DNA from: Parasphingopyxis sp. CP4
GTDB taxonomy: Bacteria; Pseudomonadota; Alphaproteobacteria; Sphingomonadales; Sphingomonadaceae
Assembly (NCBI RefSeq): GCF_013378055.1
Contig: NZ_CP051130.1
Location: 1,860,001-1,924,000 of the forward strand
Length of the DNA stretch: 64,000 nucleotides
Reading direction: 5' to 3'
The notes beneath the pieces were generated by a model, which was not told where the DNA came from, did not search any database, and saw only the letters and a program-made list of their open reading frames with translations. A program made the translations under genes and the position numbers. Every line of letters starts with the position of its first letter. Position 1 is the stretch's first letter. Shown one piece after another: positions 20,223-29,089 of this stretch.

Positions 20223-20620
20223 TTGTCGGCATCGGATCAGATCTCTGCAATATCGAGCGGATTCAGAATTCGCTCGACCGTTTTGGTGAACGCTTTGAAA
20301 TGCGCGTATTCACTGAGATCGAACGCGCCAAGGCGCAGCGCCGACCCTTCACCATTGCCGGCACTTATGCCAAACGCTTCGCCGCCAAAGAGGCCTATTC
20401 CAAGGCGGTGGGCACCGGTTTCCGTCAGGGTGTGTTCATGAAGGATATTGGTGTAGTGAATGCCAGATCGGGTGCACCGACACTGGAACTGGCGGGCGGC
20501 GCAAAAAAGCGGCTTGACGCGCTGACCCCACCCGGCCACCGGCTGGAAGTGCATTTAACGATGACCGACGATCATCCCTGGGCGCAGGCATTTGTCATCC
20601 TCTACGCCCGCCCTGAATAG
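20219..20620 (+). CDS. acpS: Holo-[acyl-carrier-protein] synthase
   Basis: 133 residues. [15 protein letters not shown] holds the metal-binding Asp, and [18 protein letters not shown] the KxxxxK/E element of 4'-phosphopantetheinyl transferases. It transfers phosphopantetheine from CoA to ACP, activating fatty-acid synthesis. The pdxJ-acpS-lepB order is common in proteobacteria. Confidence 0.96.
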   Translation: MIVGIGSDLCNIERIQNSLDRFGERFEMRVFTEIERAKAQRRPFTIAGTYAKRFAAKEAYSKAVGTGFRQGVFMKDIGVVNARSGAPTLELAGGAKKRLDALTPPGHRLEVHLTMTDDHPWAQAFVILYARPE

Positions 20621-20637
20621 AAAAGACGAAAAAGCGA

Positions 20638-21555
20638 GTGAGTGAATTGGATCAAGAACGCGCAAGCGACAGCGAAGAACAATTGGCTGCGGCCCTGAAG
20701 GCCAGCGAGGATTGCGCGGCTGTCGCAGAGGATGCGGATGAGAAAAAGCCAACCGATTGGTGGGGTGAGATCAAGGGCATCTTCTGGCTGGTACTGGCGG
20801 TGCTCGCTTTTCACAGCTTCGTCGCCAAGCCTTTCTATATTCCGTCAGAATCGATGATGCCGGGGCTCATCAAGGGCGATCGCCTGGTCGTCACCAAATA
20901 TCCCTATGGCTGGTCCTATGTATCGCCGTCCTTCCATGTCCTGCCCTTTATCGAAGGGCGGCTGTTCGGCCGCATGCCGGAACGTGGCGACGTCGTCATT
21001 GCCGTGCCGCGCGGTGCCAGGGCCGATTATATCAAGCGCGTCATCGGCCTGCCGGGCGATACGCTCGAAGTCCGTGGCGGTATTGTCTATCTGAACGGCA
21101 CAGCCTTGCGGCGCGAAGAGCGCGAGCCGGCGATGATCCCGATCGACGAAAATGTCCCCTGCACCGATTTCCCGGCGCTCGCGATCACCGGGGAAGACGG
21201 CCTGCGCTATTGCCGCATGCCGGTGCACCGCGAATATACGCCCGAGGGCCGTTTTTATGACACGATCGATCTTGGCCCCTCGCCAAGCGATTTCTACGGG
21301 CCAGTCACAATCCCCGAAGGCCATGTCTTCCTGATGGGCGATAATCGCGATCAGTCGGCCGATAGCCGCGCGTCTCTGATGGGGGGCGGGCTGGGCGGTC
21401 CGGTACCTGTTGAGAGTATCGGCGGGCGCGCTGAATTCATCACCTTCTCGCTCGACGGGACGTCCGAATGGTACAACCCGATCAGCTGGTTCACTGCGAT
21501 GCGCAGTGGCCGCGCGGGCACCGGACTTCATCCCGGTGAGGATAGCAGCGAGTGA
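20638..21555 (+). CDS. lepB: Signal peptidase I
   Basis: 305 residues with a GTG start. A cytosolic acidic head is followed by one membrane helix (about 48-62) and the periplasmic S26 domain. The catalytic Ser72 is in IPSESMMPGL and Lys133 in ADYIKRVIGLPGD; MGDNRDQSADSR is the conserved box D/E. It removes signal peptides from exported preproteins at the inner membrane. It lies 17 bp after acpS and overlaps the next gene by 4 bp. Confidence 0.96.
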   Translation: MSELDQERASDSEEQLAAALKASEDCAAVAEDADEKKPTDWWGEIKGIFWLVLAVLAFHSFVAKPFYIPSESMMPGLIKGDRLVVTKYPYGWSYVSPSFHVLPFIEGRLFGRMPERGDVVIAVPRGARADYIKRVIGLPGDTLEVRGGIVYLNGTALRREEREPAMIPIDENVPCTDFPALAITGEDGLRYCRMPVHREYTPEGRFYDTIDLGPSPSDFYGPVTIPEGHVFLMGDNRDQSADSRASLMGGGLGGPVPVESIGGRAEFITFSLDGTSEWYNPISWFTAMRSGRAGTGLHPGEDSSE

Positions 21556-22670
21556 GTCAGCGGGACGATAGTCCCGGGCCGTATGACGGCAAGGCGGGCC
21601 CGGCTGAGGTTCGCGACCCGATAATTCGGCAAGAGCTGAAGCGCGCCATTGCCTGGGCAATGGTAGCGATCGCGGTACTCCTAATCTGGCAACTGGCCCA
21701 GGCGATCCTGTTGATCGTTGCCGGCCTGGTCTTTGCGTCCCTGCTCGATGGCGGCTCCAAGCTGCTCCGGCCCATCATCCCCCGTCACCGCACCATCCGA
21801 TTGTTGATTGTCGTGTTGATGATTGTCGGCGGTCTTGCCGGGATCGGCTGGCTGGCGGGTATCGAAATCGCCAACCAGGCGGAAGAATTGCGCGACACAT
21901 TGAGCGAACAATTTGGGCGACTGCTCGCGATGCTCGACGAGCTCGGCATGACCCCGGGCGGCACAGAGATCACGCAAATCCTGCGCGATGTTCTGGGGTC
22001 GGTTGGAAGCCTGACCTCCGCCCTCACCTCGGCTGTCAGCGGGGTTGCGACGCTATTCCTTATCATGGTGATCGGCCTGTTCATCGCTGTCGACCCGAAC
22101 ATCTATGATCGCGGTGTGCAGTGGATGCTGCCGCGCGGCACCCGGCCGGAGTTTCGCAAAACAACAGCCCGGATGGCCAAGACACTGCAACGCCTTTTGG
22201 CCGGACGTGTGCTCGGCATGATCTTCGAAGGCTTCATCACCTGGCTGCTGCTGACGATCGTCGGTGTGCCGATGGCGTTACTGTTGGGGATCCTGGCCGG
22301 GCTCCTCGCCTTCATCCCGAACATCGGCGCCTTTATCACCGGCGTGTTGATGGTGGCAGTCGGCCTGAGTGCCAGCCCCGAACTCGGCCTCTATGCCTTT
22401 ATCATCTATCTCGTGGTGCAGACCTTTGACGGTTATGTCGTGATCCCGTTGGTCGCCAAGCAGACGGTAGATTTGCCGCCAGCTCTCACTTTGTCGGCGC
22501 AGATCCTTTTCGCCGCGCTGTTCGGGATCATTGGCCTCGCGCTCGCTGATCCGATCGTGGCCATGGCCAAAGCCGCGCTCGAGCGCCGGTCTGAGCATAA
22601 TGACGAAGAGGATGAAGAAGCACAGCGGCGCGCCGCCGAAGCGGGCGCAACACCAACCGATCCTGGTTAG
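21552..22670 (+). CDS. AI-2E family transporter (YdiK/TqsA-like permease)
   Basis: 372 residues, GTG start. The profile shows about eight helices with a long central amphipathic segment, and the C-terminal GVPMALLLGILAGLLAFIPNIGAFI is the family hallmark (PF01594). Members export small molecules, Na+/Li+ with H+, or quorum signals; the ligand here is unknown. The tail is Glu/Asp/Ala-rich. Last gene of the pyrE unit, convergent with the FKBP gene with a 6-bp gap. Confidence 0.88.
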   Translation: MSQRDDSPGPYDGKAGPAEVRDPIIRQELKRAIAWAMVAIAVLLIWQLAQAILLIVAGLVFASLLDGGSKLLRPIIPRHRTIRLLIVVLMIVGGLAGIGWLAGIEIANQAEELRDTLSEQFGRLLAMLDELGMTPGGTEITQILRDVLGSVGSLTSALTSAVSGVATLFLIMVIGLFIAVDPNIYDRGVQWMLPRGTRPEFRKTTARMAKTLQRLLAGRVLGMIFEGFITWLLLTIVGVPMALLLGILAGLLAFIPNIGAFITGVLMVAVGLSASPELGLYAFIIYLVVQTFDGYVVIPLVAKQTVDLPPALTLSAQILFAALFGIIGLALADPIVAMAKAALERRSEHNDEEDEEAQRRAAEAGATPTDPG

Positions 22671-22676
22671 CGAGCC

Positions 22677-23300
22677 TTATTGACCCGGTGCGGGCGGCAA
22701 AGCACCCGGCGGTGGTGCGGCCCCTGGCGGTGGTCCACCCGGGCCACCTTGCAAGCCCATTTGCTGCATCTGGATCTGCATCATCTGCTCGCGAGTGATG
22801 AAATCGATCAGGTCGACATCGAAGACCATCACGGAATCCGCCGTGATCGGACTGCCCGGTGGCGGGTTTTCACCATAGCCGAGTTCAGGCGGCAGCCAGA
22901 AACGATAGCGCGCGCCGCGGGTCATCAATTGAATGCCTTCCGACCAGCCGGGCACGACCTGATCGAGCGGCAAGCCTTGCTGCTCGCCGGAGTCAAACAC
23001 TGTGCCGTCAATAAGCCGGCCTTCATAATTGACGATCACCCCAGCGCCCTGACCCGGGCTACCCGCATCGTCGCCGGTTTCGAGCACCTGATATTGGAGA
23101 CCGCTATCTGTCGTTACGACGCCAGCTTGGCCGCCATTCCAGGCGAGGAAATCTTCGGATGTACCGTTCATCGCAATCGTCCGCGCAGTTGCGTGCCAGG
23201 CAAATGCCCCCGCCGCGAGCAGCAGGACAATGATCCCCAGCCATAATTTGCTGAGTGTGCCTTTCTGAATGGGGCGAAGCGGAACGGCGGTAACAGTCAT
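22677..23300 (-). CDS. FKBP-type peptidyl-prolyl cis-trans isomerase
   Basis: 207 residues: an N-terminal membrane anchor (about 17-37), then an FKBP domain (GVIVNYEGRLIDGTVFDSG, LPLDQVVPGWSEGIQLMTRG, YRFWLPPELGYGE). The domain would face the periplasm and fold exported proteins. The C-terminal 35 residues are low complexity: Met/Gln-rich, then Pro/Gly-rich (GGPGGPPPGAAPPPGALPP). It is preceded by a terminator hairpin ending the Sel1/panC message. Confidence 0.92.
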   Translation of the reverse strand: MTVTAVPLRPIQKGTLSKLWLGIIVLLLAAGAFAWHATARTIAMNGTSEDFLAWNGGQAGVVTTDSGLQYQVLETGDDAGSPGQGAGVIVNYEGRLIDGTVFDSGEQQGLPLDQVVPGWSEGIQLMTRGARYRFWLPPELGYGENPPPGSPITADSVMVFDVDLIDFITREQMMQIQMQQMGLQGGPGGPPPGAAPPPGALPPAPGQ

Positions 23301-23345
23301 GGCGGTTTCCCAATTATCTGCGCGGCGGCAATCTGCGCGTCAGGC

Positions 23346-23377
23346 AAAAATAATGGGCCACCCCTATGGAGCGGCCC
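23346..23377 (-). terminator. Rho-independent terminator after the Sel1-repeat gene
   Basis: On the minus strand a 10-bp stem (23377-23368 with 23364-23355, two G-T pairs), a 3-nt loop and then ATTATTTTTG. It separates the Sel1 gene from the FKBP gene. Confidence 0.6.
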
Positions 23378-23446
23378 CGGAAAAATCCAGCCGTAAATTA
23401 TCGATCGACAGATCAAACCAGGCGAGGGTCGCCCGGATTTGGCAGA

Positions 23447-23743
23447 TTAGGCAGCTTGCCGATCAAGCGAAGAGAGCCAGGCGCGGGCCTGTTTCTGGGC
23501 TTCGGCAATTTCGCGAGCGGTCATTTCGTCGGATATTTCTGCGCGACAGCGCTGGGCCTTTTCATGTCCGCGAACTGCGGCAAGGTTGAACCATTTATGG
23601 GCTTCGATGAGATCGATATCGAGCCCGTCCGTCCCGGCGGAGTAAGCAATGCCAAGATCGAAATAGGCGTTCTCGTCTCCAGCAGCTGCATCTCTCAAGC
23701 GGCTCTCGATCAGAAAATTCGCGGTTGCGGCACTGTGCGCCAT
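23447..23743 (-). CDS. Short Sel1/TPR-repeat protein
   Basis: 98 residues, apparently cytosolic. It contains a Sel1-like repeat (AYFDLGIAYSAGTDGLDIDL then IEAHKWFNLAAVRGHEKAQ) and a helical C-terminus. Sel1 repeats mediate protein-protein contacts, so it is probably an adaptor. It lies 119 bp after panC on the same strand. Its start region can fold into an 8-bp hairpin with the ribosome-binding GGGG in the loop. Confidence 0.85.
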   Translation of the reverse strand: MAHSAATANFLIESRLRDAAAGDENAYFDLGIAYSAGTDGLDIDLIEAHKWFNLAAVRGHEKAQRCRAEISDEMTAREIAEAQKQARAWLSSLDRQAA

Positions 23744-23744
23744 G

Positions 23745-23782
23745 TCCCTGTTCCCCTTTTTGACTGTCGTCGAAAACAGGGA
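23745..23782 (-). promoter_or_regulatory. Hairpin at the start of the Sel1 gene
   Basis: In the message, UCCCUGUU pairs perfectly with AACAGGGA, which ends one base before the AUG at 23743; the 22-nt loop ends in AAAAAGGGG, the likely ribosome-binding site. It could modulate initiation. No ligand motif recognised. Confidence 0.35.
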
Positions 23783-23862
23783 TGGCGGGTTATGGATAAT
23801 AAAAGGTTAACGCGATTAACGGTTTTTTCGTCACGACGGTCAGCTCAGCTACCATGATCTCT

Positions 23863-24708
23863 CTAGGCTGGATTCACGGCAATATTGTCAATCAGCCGAG
23901 TCTGGCCGATCCGCGCCGCTGCGAGCAGCCTGGCGGGTCGCTCCAGTCGGTCAACCGGGTCAAGCGTGTCCGCGTCGCGCAGCTCGACATAGTCGACCAA
24001 GGCAAAGCCTGCATCGATCAGCGATGCTTGGGCCGCGCCTAGTGTTTCGCCGACAGCCGCACCGCCGATGATCGCATCTGCGGCCGAACGAAGGGCATTG
24101 CGCAGTGCGACGGCGCGCCCCCGCTCGTCAGCCGTCAGGTACATATTGCGCGATGACATGGCGAGGCCGTCCGTCTCGCGCATGGTCGGCACGCCAATTA
24201 TCTCGATCTGAAAATCAAGATCACGCGCCATACGGCGGATCAGAGCGAGTTGCTGGTAATCCTTCTCACCGAACAGCGCATAATCCGGCAGGATCTGGTT
24301 GAAGAGTTTGGCAACGACAGTCGCAACGCCATCGAAATGCCCGGGCCGAGCCGCCCCGCACAGACCCTCACTGACACCGGTAACCGCAATCGAGGTCGAG
24401 AAGCCGTCTGGATAGACTTCATCCGGTGTCGGTGCCCAAACCAGATCGCAACCCGCCGCCTCGAGCTTCGCTGCATCCTCTTCCTCGGTGCGCGGATAGG
24501 AATCGAAATCTTCACCCTCGCCAAACTGGGTCGGATTGACGAAGATCGACGCAACCACATGATCGGCAACCTCGCAGGCCCGCTCAACCAGCGAGATATG
24601 TCCGGCGTGGAGCGCGCCCATTGTCGGAACCAATGCTATCGTGCCGCCATTCGACCGCAGTTCGCCAATCGCCGCGCGAATTTCGGTTAAGCGTCTCTTT
24701 AATTGCAC
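23863..24708 (-). CDS. panC: Pantothenate synthetase
   Basis: 281 residues with a GTG start. The HxGH motif is in PTMGALHAGHISLV and the KMSKS-like loop in GLAMSSRNMYL; FGEKDYQQL completes the site. It joins pantoate and beta-alanine with ATP for CoA synthesis. The GTG at 24708 has GGAGG about 10 nt upstream, and the protein then starts as in homologues; an in-frame ATG at 24768 adds unrelated residues. It is divergent from mipZ, a conserved arrangement in alphaproteobacteria. Confidence 0.95.
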   Translation of the reverse strand: MQLKRRLTEIRAAIGELRSNGGTIALVPTMGALHAGHISLVERACEVADHVVASIFVNPTQFGEGEDFDSYPRTEEEDAAKLEAAGCDLVWAPTPDEVYPDGFSTSIAVTGVSEGLCGAARPGHFDGVATVVAKLFNQILPDYALFGEKDYQQLALIRRMARDLDFQIEIIGVPTMRETDGLAMSSRNMYLTADERGRAVALRNALRSAADAIIGGAAVGETLGAAQASLIDAGFALVDYVELRDADTLDPVDRLERPARLLAAARIGQTRLIDNIAVNPA

Positions 24709-24798
24709 CGGTTTCGGTCCTCCGATAAAGCAAGGGTCGCTTGTGCGGGGCCGGGGGGCCCGAATCAAGCTTGATCATTTTCTCGGGGACCAGGCACT

Positions 24799-25590
24799 TT
24801 GTCCAACTGCCACATGATCGTATTCGCCAATGAAAAAGGCGGCACAGGCAAGTCTACGACCGCCGTGCATACAGCCGTTGCGCTGGCAGCTGCCGGGCGG
24901 GAGGTCGCGGTATTGGATCTCGATACGCGCCAACGGACAACGACTCGTTACCTCGAAAACCGCGAATCCAGCGCGAACCGGCTCGATTGCGCCCTGCCTA
25001 CGCCGCGCTTCATGGTGCATGAAGCGGATAATCTGGTCGGTTTTGAACGCAGCATCGAAGCGCTTGCCGAGGATAGCGAGTTTCTGATCATCGACACGCC
25101 GGGTCGTGACGACCCATTGGCACGCATTTCTGCTGCTCGCGCCGATACGCTGGTGACACCGATCAATGACAGCTTTGTCGATCTCGACCTGATCGGTGAA
25201 GTCGATCCGGAAGATTATACGGTGCGTAAACCCAGCTTCTATGCAGAACTGGTTTGGGAGGCCCGCAAGGCAAAGGCGCAGACGGGGGGCGAGGTCGACT
25301 GGGTCGTCCTGCGCAATCGGCTCCAGCATATCGGTGCGCGGAATATGCTCCGCGTGGCAGACGCACTGCGCGACCTTTCCCGCCGGGTCGGTTTCCGGGT
25401 TATTCCTGGGCTTTCCGAGCGGGTTATCTATCGCGAGCTATTCCCAAGCGGATTGACGCTGCTTGATATTGATCATTTTGAATCCGTTGGCATGAGCCAT
25501 GTCGCCGCGCGGCAGGAGCTCCGCGAAATGGTCGCGGCGCTGCAGCTTCCCGAAAAGGGGGTTACGCAAGAGATGTTTGAGACGGTATAG
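24799..25590 (+). CDS. mipZ: Division-plane positioning ATPase MipZ
   Basis: 263 residues. Deviant Walker A FANEKGGTGKSTTAVH; also LDLDTRQRTTTRYLENR, NDSFVDLDLIGEVDPEDY, WVVLRNRL and RVIYRELFPSGLTLLD, all diagnostic of MipZ among ParA-like ATPases. In alphaproteobacteria MipZ forms a bipolar gradient with ParB and inhibits FtsZ away from midcell. The start is TTG at 24799; an ATG at 24814 (MIVFANEK) is an alternative. It is followed 7 bp later by a J-domain gene. Confidence 0.95.
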   Translation: MSNCHMIVFANEKGGTGKSTTAVHTAVALAAAGREVAVLDLDTRQRTTTRYLENRESSANRLDCALPTPRFMVHEADNLVGFERSIEALAEDSEFLIIDTPGRDDPLARISAARADTLVTPINDSFVDLDLIGEVDPEDYTVRKPSFYAELVWEARKAKAQTGGEVDWVVLRNRLQHIGARNMLRVADALRDLSRRVGFRVIPGLSERVIYRELFPSGLTLLDIDHFESVGMSHVAARQELREMVAALQLPEKGVTQEMFETV

Positions 25591-25597
25591 AGAGACC

Positions 25598-26014
25598 ATG
25601 CATTTCCTGCTGCTCGCATTTGGCGCGATCGCGATCTGGGCCTGGTGGACCGGGCGATTGCAGCGCAGCGACAGTGGTGATTGGGCGGCAATTGCGGCGG
25701 TTATCCTCGGATTCAAGCTGTTTACAACCGGTCAGGGGCTCCTCGCACTAATCTGTTTTTCTGGCGTTGCCGCATGGGCGGCCTATCGATCACAACAATT
25801 TCGGCGCGCAATGATGCCGGTCGCTGAAGCGCGAGAGCTTCTGGGGGTCGGCGAAGATGCCGATAAGGCGACAATTCGCGCTGCGCATCGTCGCTTGATC
25901 GCAAAAGTTCATCCGGATGCCGGCGGATCGGCCGAATTGGCCCGCCGGGTCAATGCGGCCCGTGAAATCCTTCTTTCAGAGGTGCGCAATCAGATCCCTG
26001 ACAGTAGCGAATAA
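25598..26014 (+). CDS. Membrane-anchored J-domain protein
   Basis: 138 residues. Two hydrophobic segments (about 1-16 and 28-55) are followed by a C-terminal J domain: ARELLGVGEDADKATIRAAH, then RLIAKVHPDAGGS with HPD intact. Such DjlA/TIM14-like proteins recruit DnaK to the membrane. It starts 7 bp after mipZ and is probably co-transcribed; a functional tie to division positioning is not shown. Confidence 0.88.
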   Translation: MHFLLLAFGAIAIWAWWTGRLQRSDSGDWAAIAAVILGFKLFTTGQGLLALICFSGVAAWAAYRSQQFRRAMMPVAEARELLGVGEDADKATIRAAHRRLIAKVHPDAGGSAELARRVNAAREILLSEVRNQIPDSSE

Positions 26015-26092
26015 TCCGTTTTCGCCTTGCGCGGTGCAGGGGCATCGGCAAAGGCGCAAAGCTTCTAAGCTATTCCGCAAATTGGAGCCTTA

Positions 26093-27475
26093 ATGACCCA
26101 TCAGTTCGATCCCACAACACTTCGCGAATATGACATTCGCGGTATCGTCGGCGAGACATTGAGTGAGGATGACGCACGCGCGATCGGACGTAGCTTTGGC
26201 ACGATGATCCGGCGTGCCGGGGGCAGTCGCGTGGTTGTGGGTTATGATGGCAGGACCAGTTCTCCGATACTGGAAGAAGCGTTGGTCGAAGGATTGAATG
26301 CCGCCGGTGTCGATGCGGTCCGGATCGGGCTCGGGCCCACACCGATGCTCTATTATGCCGAAGCCGTGTTAGAAGTTGATGGCGGCATAGAAATAACCGG
26401 CAGTCACAACCCCGCCAATTATAATGGCTTCAAGATGGTCTTTCAGCATGGACCGTTTTTTGGAAGCGATATCCAGGCGCTGGGAGCGATGGCGCTCGCG
26501 GGAGACTGGGAAAGCGGTTCCGGTACGAGCGAAACGGTCGATATCGCTGACGCCTATGTTGATCGCCTCGTGGCGAGCCATGCGGGCGGCGAGTTTCGGA
26601 TCGGCTGGGATGCGGGCAATGGTGCGGCCGGCGAGATTGTCGAACGGCTTGTCGCTCGGCTTCCGGGCGAACATTTCACGCTTTTCACCGATATCGATGG
26701 GTCTTTCCCTAATCATCATCCCGATCCAACAGAAGAAGCCAATCTCGCAGATCTCAAGCAGCTCGTCGCGGAGAAGAATCTCGATTTCGGAGTGGCTTTT
26801 GACGGGGATGGAGACCGGATCGGTGCGATCGATGGCACAGGCCGCGTAATCTGGGGCGACCAACTGCTCGCGATATTGGCGGAACCTGTCCTGTTAAAGG
26901 ACCCGGGCGCAACGATTATCGCGGATGTGAAGGCCAGCCAGGCGCTGTATGACCGGATCGCGGAACTGGGCGGCAATCCGCTGATGTGGAAAACCGGCCA
27001 TTCGCTGATTAAGTCCAAAATGAAGGAAACAGACTGTCCGCTGGCCGGCGAGATGAGTGGCCATGTCTTCTTTGCGCAGGATTATTACGGCTTTGATGAT
27101 GCGCTATATGCCGCCGTCCAACTGATTTCCTCGGCCCATATTCTTGACCAGAGTGTCACCCAATTGCGCGATGCCATTCCAGATATGATCAATACGCCCG
27201 AGATGCGGTTCCAGGTGGATGAGAGCCGCAAATTCGCCGTGATCGATGAGGTGCTGGAGCGCCTGCGCACGGAAGGCGCGAACGTCAACGATACGGACGG
27301 CGCCCGGGTTAACACCGAGGATGGCTGGTGGCTGTTGCGCGCGTCCAATACGCAGGACGTACTGGTTGCCCGCGCCGAGGCTAAGAGCGAAGCCGGTCTC
27401 GAACGGCTGATGGCGCAGATTGACAGTCAGCTTGCCGCCTCCGGCCTCGAACGCGGACCGCAAGCCGGGCATTGA
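26093..27475 (+). CDS. pgmG: Phosphomannomutase/phosphoglucomutase
   Basis: 460 residues, alpha-D-phosphohexomutase family. The phosphoserine loop is [16 protein letters not shown], the metal loop [13 protein letters not shown], the sugar-specificity loop GEMSGHVFF and the phosphate-binding end [15 protein letters not shown]. Close to the bifunctional PgmG of Sphingomonas, which makes mannose-1-P and glucose-1-P for exopolysaccharide. GGAG lies upstream of the ATG. The DUF1801 gene begins at its stop. Confidence 0.93.
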   Translation: MTHQFDPTTLREYDIRGIVGETLSEDDARAIGRSFGTMIRRAGGSRVVVGYDGRTSSPILEEALVEGLNAAGVDAVRIGLGPTPMLYYAEAVLEVDGGIEITGSHNPANYNGFKMVFQHGPFFGSDIQALGAMALAGDWESGSGTSETVDIADAYVDRLVASHAGGEFRIGWDAGNGAAGEIVERLVARLPGEHFTLFTDIDGSFPNHHPDPTEEANLADLKQLVAEKNLDFGVAFDGDGDRIGAIDGTGRVIWGDQLLAILAEPVLLKDPGATIIADVKASQALYDRIAELGGNPLMWKTGHSLIKSKMKETDCPLAGEMSGHVFFAQDYYGFDDALYAAVQLISSAHILDQSVTQLRDAIPDMINTPEMRFQVDESRKFAVIDEVLERLRTEGANVNDTDGARVNTEDGWWLLRASNTQDVLVARAEAKSEAGLERLMAQIDSQLAASGLERGPQAGH

Positions 27476-27879
27476 TGGTCGAGCCGGCCTTCCAGTCGGA
27501 CGCGGTCGAGAATCGGTTCGCTGCCTATGCCGAGCCAATGCGCGATCGGCTGCTTGCACTGCGCGCCCTGATCTTCGAAACGGCAGCCGCCACCGACGGT
27601 GTGGGCGCAATTGAAGAAACACTCAAATGGAATGAGCCTGCCTATATAGCCAAAACCGGGACCACGATCCGGATCAACGCGCATAAAAAGTCCGAGACCG
27701 AGTACGCCCTCTATGTGCATTGCCAGACCGATCTGCTCGACCGCTATCGCGCGCTCTATTCGGAAGAACTCGAGTTCGACGGGAATCGGGCGATCCTTTT
27801 TGATGGCGCCGCCCGATTACCAACCGATCCACTGCGCCACTGTATCGCAATGGCCCTGCTCTATCATCAGAAAGCTTAA
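27475..27879 (+). CDS. DUF1801 (YdhG-like) protein
   Basis: 134 residues, soluble. The family pattern is visible in IEETLKWNEPAYIAKTGTTI and INAHKKSETEYALYVHCQTD. Members are small alpha/beta proteins of unknown function related to YdhG/YjhG. It is coupled to pgmG through a TGATG overlap; a TTG one codon earlier could also serve. It is followed by the intergenic stretch with the candidate small RNA. Confidence 0.85.
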   Translation: MVEPAFQSDAVENRFAAYAEPMRDRLLALRALIFETAAATDGVGAIEETLKWNEPAYIAKTGTTIRINAHKKSETEYALYVHCQTDLLDRYRALYSEELEFDGNRAILFDGAARLPTDPLRHCIAMALLYHQKA

Positions 27880-27916
27880 GGCTGCATTTTTTGCAACGCA
27901 CAATATGATTTCGCAC

Positions 27917-27945
27917 TTGCAGCAAAACAGAGGCGAGGCTATCAA
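27917..27945 (+). promoter_or_regulatory. Candidate promoter of the intergenic small RNA
   Basis: TTGCAG (27917-27922) and TATCAA (27940-27945) at exactly 17-bp spacing, located between the DUF1801 stop and a terminator. Match to consensus is moderate. Confidence 0.3.
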
Positions 27946-27950
27946 GGTCC

Positions 27951-28014
27951 TGCCTTTTAAGGCATCCTCTCCTATACTTAGGGGCTGCCCGCTTGCGAGC
28001 AGCCCCATTTTTTT
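27951..28014 (+). ncRNA. Candidate small RNA, about 65 nt
   Basis: The 171-bp gap between convergent genes holds a promoter-like pair, a 6-bp stem-loop (TGCCTT/AAGGCA, 27951-27964), an unpaired C/U-rich TCCTCTCCT (27965-27973) that resembles an anti-Shine-Dalgarno seed, and a strong terminator. This layout is that of trans-acting alphaproteobacterial sRNAs. The same elements could simply be the 3' end of the pgmG-DUF1801 message, or an sRNA released from it. Confidence 0.35.
27981..28014 (+). terminator. Rho-independent terminator
   Basis: An 8-bp perfect stem GGGGCTGC/GCAGCCCC (27981-27988 with 27999-28006), a 10-nt loop and then ATTTTTTT. It ends plus-strand transcripts from pgmG-DUF1801 or the candidate small RNA. 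Confidence 0.85.
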
Positions 28015-28050
28015 GGATTGGCCTGGTGCGGCGCAACATAATTGCTCCGC

Positions 28051-29049
28051 CTAATCGTCTTCGTCCTCACGACCGGCCATTGCGAGCGCACGTGCCTTGA
28101 TCTGGCGAGTCTCGCACCAATGCACGAGCGCATCTTCGCGGCCATGGGTGACCCAAACCTCTTTCGGGCGCAGCTCCTCAAGCGTGCTGGTCAACTCATC
28201 CCAATCGGCATGATCCGATAGAATAAGCGGAAGCTCGACATTGCGTTGGCGGGCCCGCTGGCGAATGCGCATCCAGCCAGATGCCATCGCCGTGATCGGA
28301 TCCGGCAGCCGCCGCGACCAACGATCGTTTAACGCGCTGGGTGGTGCGATCACGATCGCACCGCGCATATCCTCCTTGGATGCATCGGTCGCCGGACGCA
28401 GCTCTCCGAGAGCTACACCATGGTCTTCATAGAGATCGCACAGCCGTTGGAGCGCGCCATGAATATAGAGCGGTTCACTATGCCCCGCGGCGCGCAACTC
28501 GGTGATCACCCGCTGCGCCTTGCCCAACGCATAGGCGCCGACCAGCACACAGCGATCGGGATTGGCGGCATGAGCATCGCGGATCTTGGCAATCTCGTCC
28601 GCCGTGTCGGGATGGCAAAATACGGGCAGTCCAAAAGTCGCCTCGGTGATGAAGATGTCGCAAGGTACCGGTTCGAAGGGCGGGCATGTCGGATCGGGAC
28701 GGCGCTTATAATCGCCCGATATGACGACGGTTTCTCCGGCATATTCAAGGACAATCTGGGCTGAACCGAGCACATGCCCGGCCGGGACAAAGCGCGCGCT
28801 GACCTCTCCGAACATAACCGGCTCACCATAGGTGACAGGGTTTGCGGATTGCGGGCCGTAGCGCACCTCCATGATCGCGAGCGTTTCGGTGGTCGCCCAG
28901 ACCGCACCATGGCCGCCGCGCGCATGATCGGCATGGCCATGGGTGACCAGAGCCCTGTCCTTCGGCCGGGACGGGTCAATCCAGATATCCGCGACCGGCA
29001 CATAAATGCCTTCAGGGCGCGGATCGATCCAATGTCCAAGACGGGCCAT
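28051..29049 (-). CDS. Ligase-associated DNA exonuclease (MBL/beta-CASP-like)
   Basis: 332 residues, metallo-beta-lactamase fold related to mRNA 3'-end processing and SNM1-type nucleases. Metal motifs are VTHGHADHARGG, ISGDYKRRPDPTCPPFE and LSDHADWDEL. This family is normally encoded with an ATP-dependent DNA ligase, an Lhr-type helicase and PdeM as a DNA-damage-response set; here the helicase and PdeM are 1.6 and 7.5 kb away and the ligase is absent. The ATG at 29049 (MARLGHWIDPRPEGIYV) fits homologues; longer frames overlap the divergent HD gene. Confidence 0.88.
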   Translation of the reverse strand: MARLGHWIDPRPEGIYVPVADIWIDPSRPKDRALVTHGHADHARGGHGAVWATTETLAIMEVRYGPQSANPVTYGEPVMFGEVSARFVPAGHVLGSAQIVLEYAGETVVISGDYKRRPDPTCPPFEPVPCDIFITEATFGLPVFCHPDTADEIAKIRDAHAANPDRCVLVGAYALGKAQRVITELRAAGHSEPLYIHGALQRLCDLYEDHGVALGELRPATDASKEDMRGAIVIAPPSALNDRWSRRLPDPITAMASGWMRIRQRARQRNVELPLILSDHADWDELTSTLEELRPKEVWVTHGREDALVHWCETRQIKARALAMAGREDEDD

Positions 29050-29089
29050 TTCAACTATATAGTCAATCATAACGGAGTAGACACAGACA

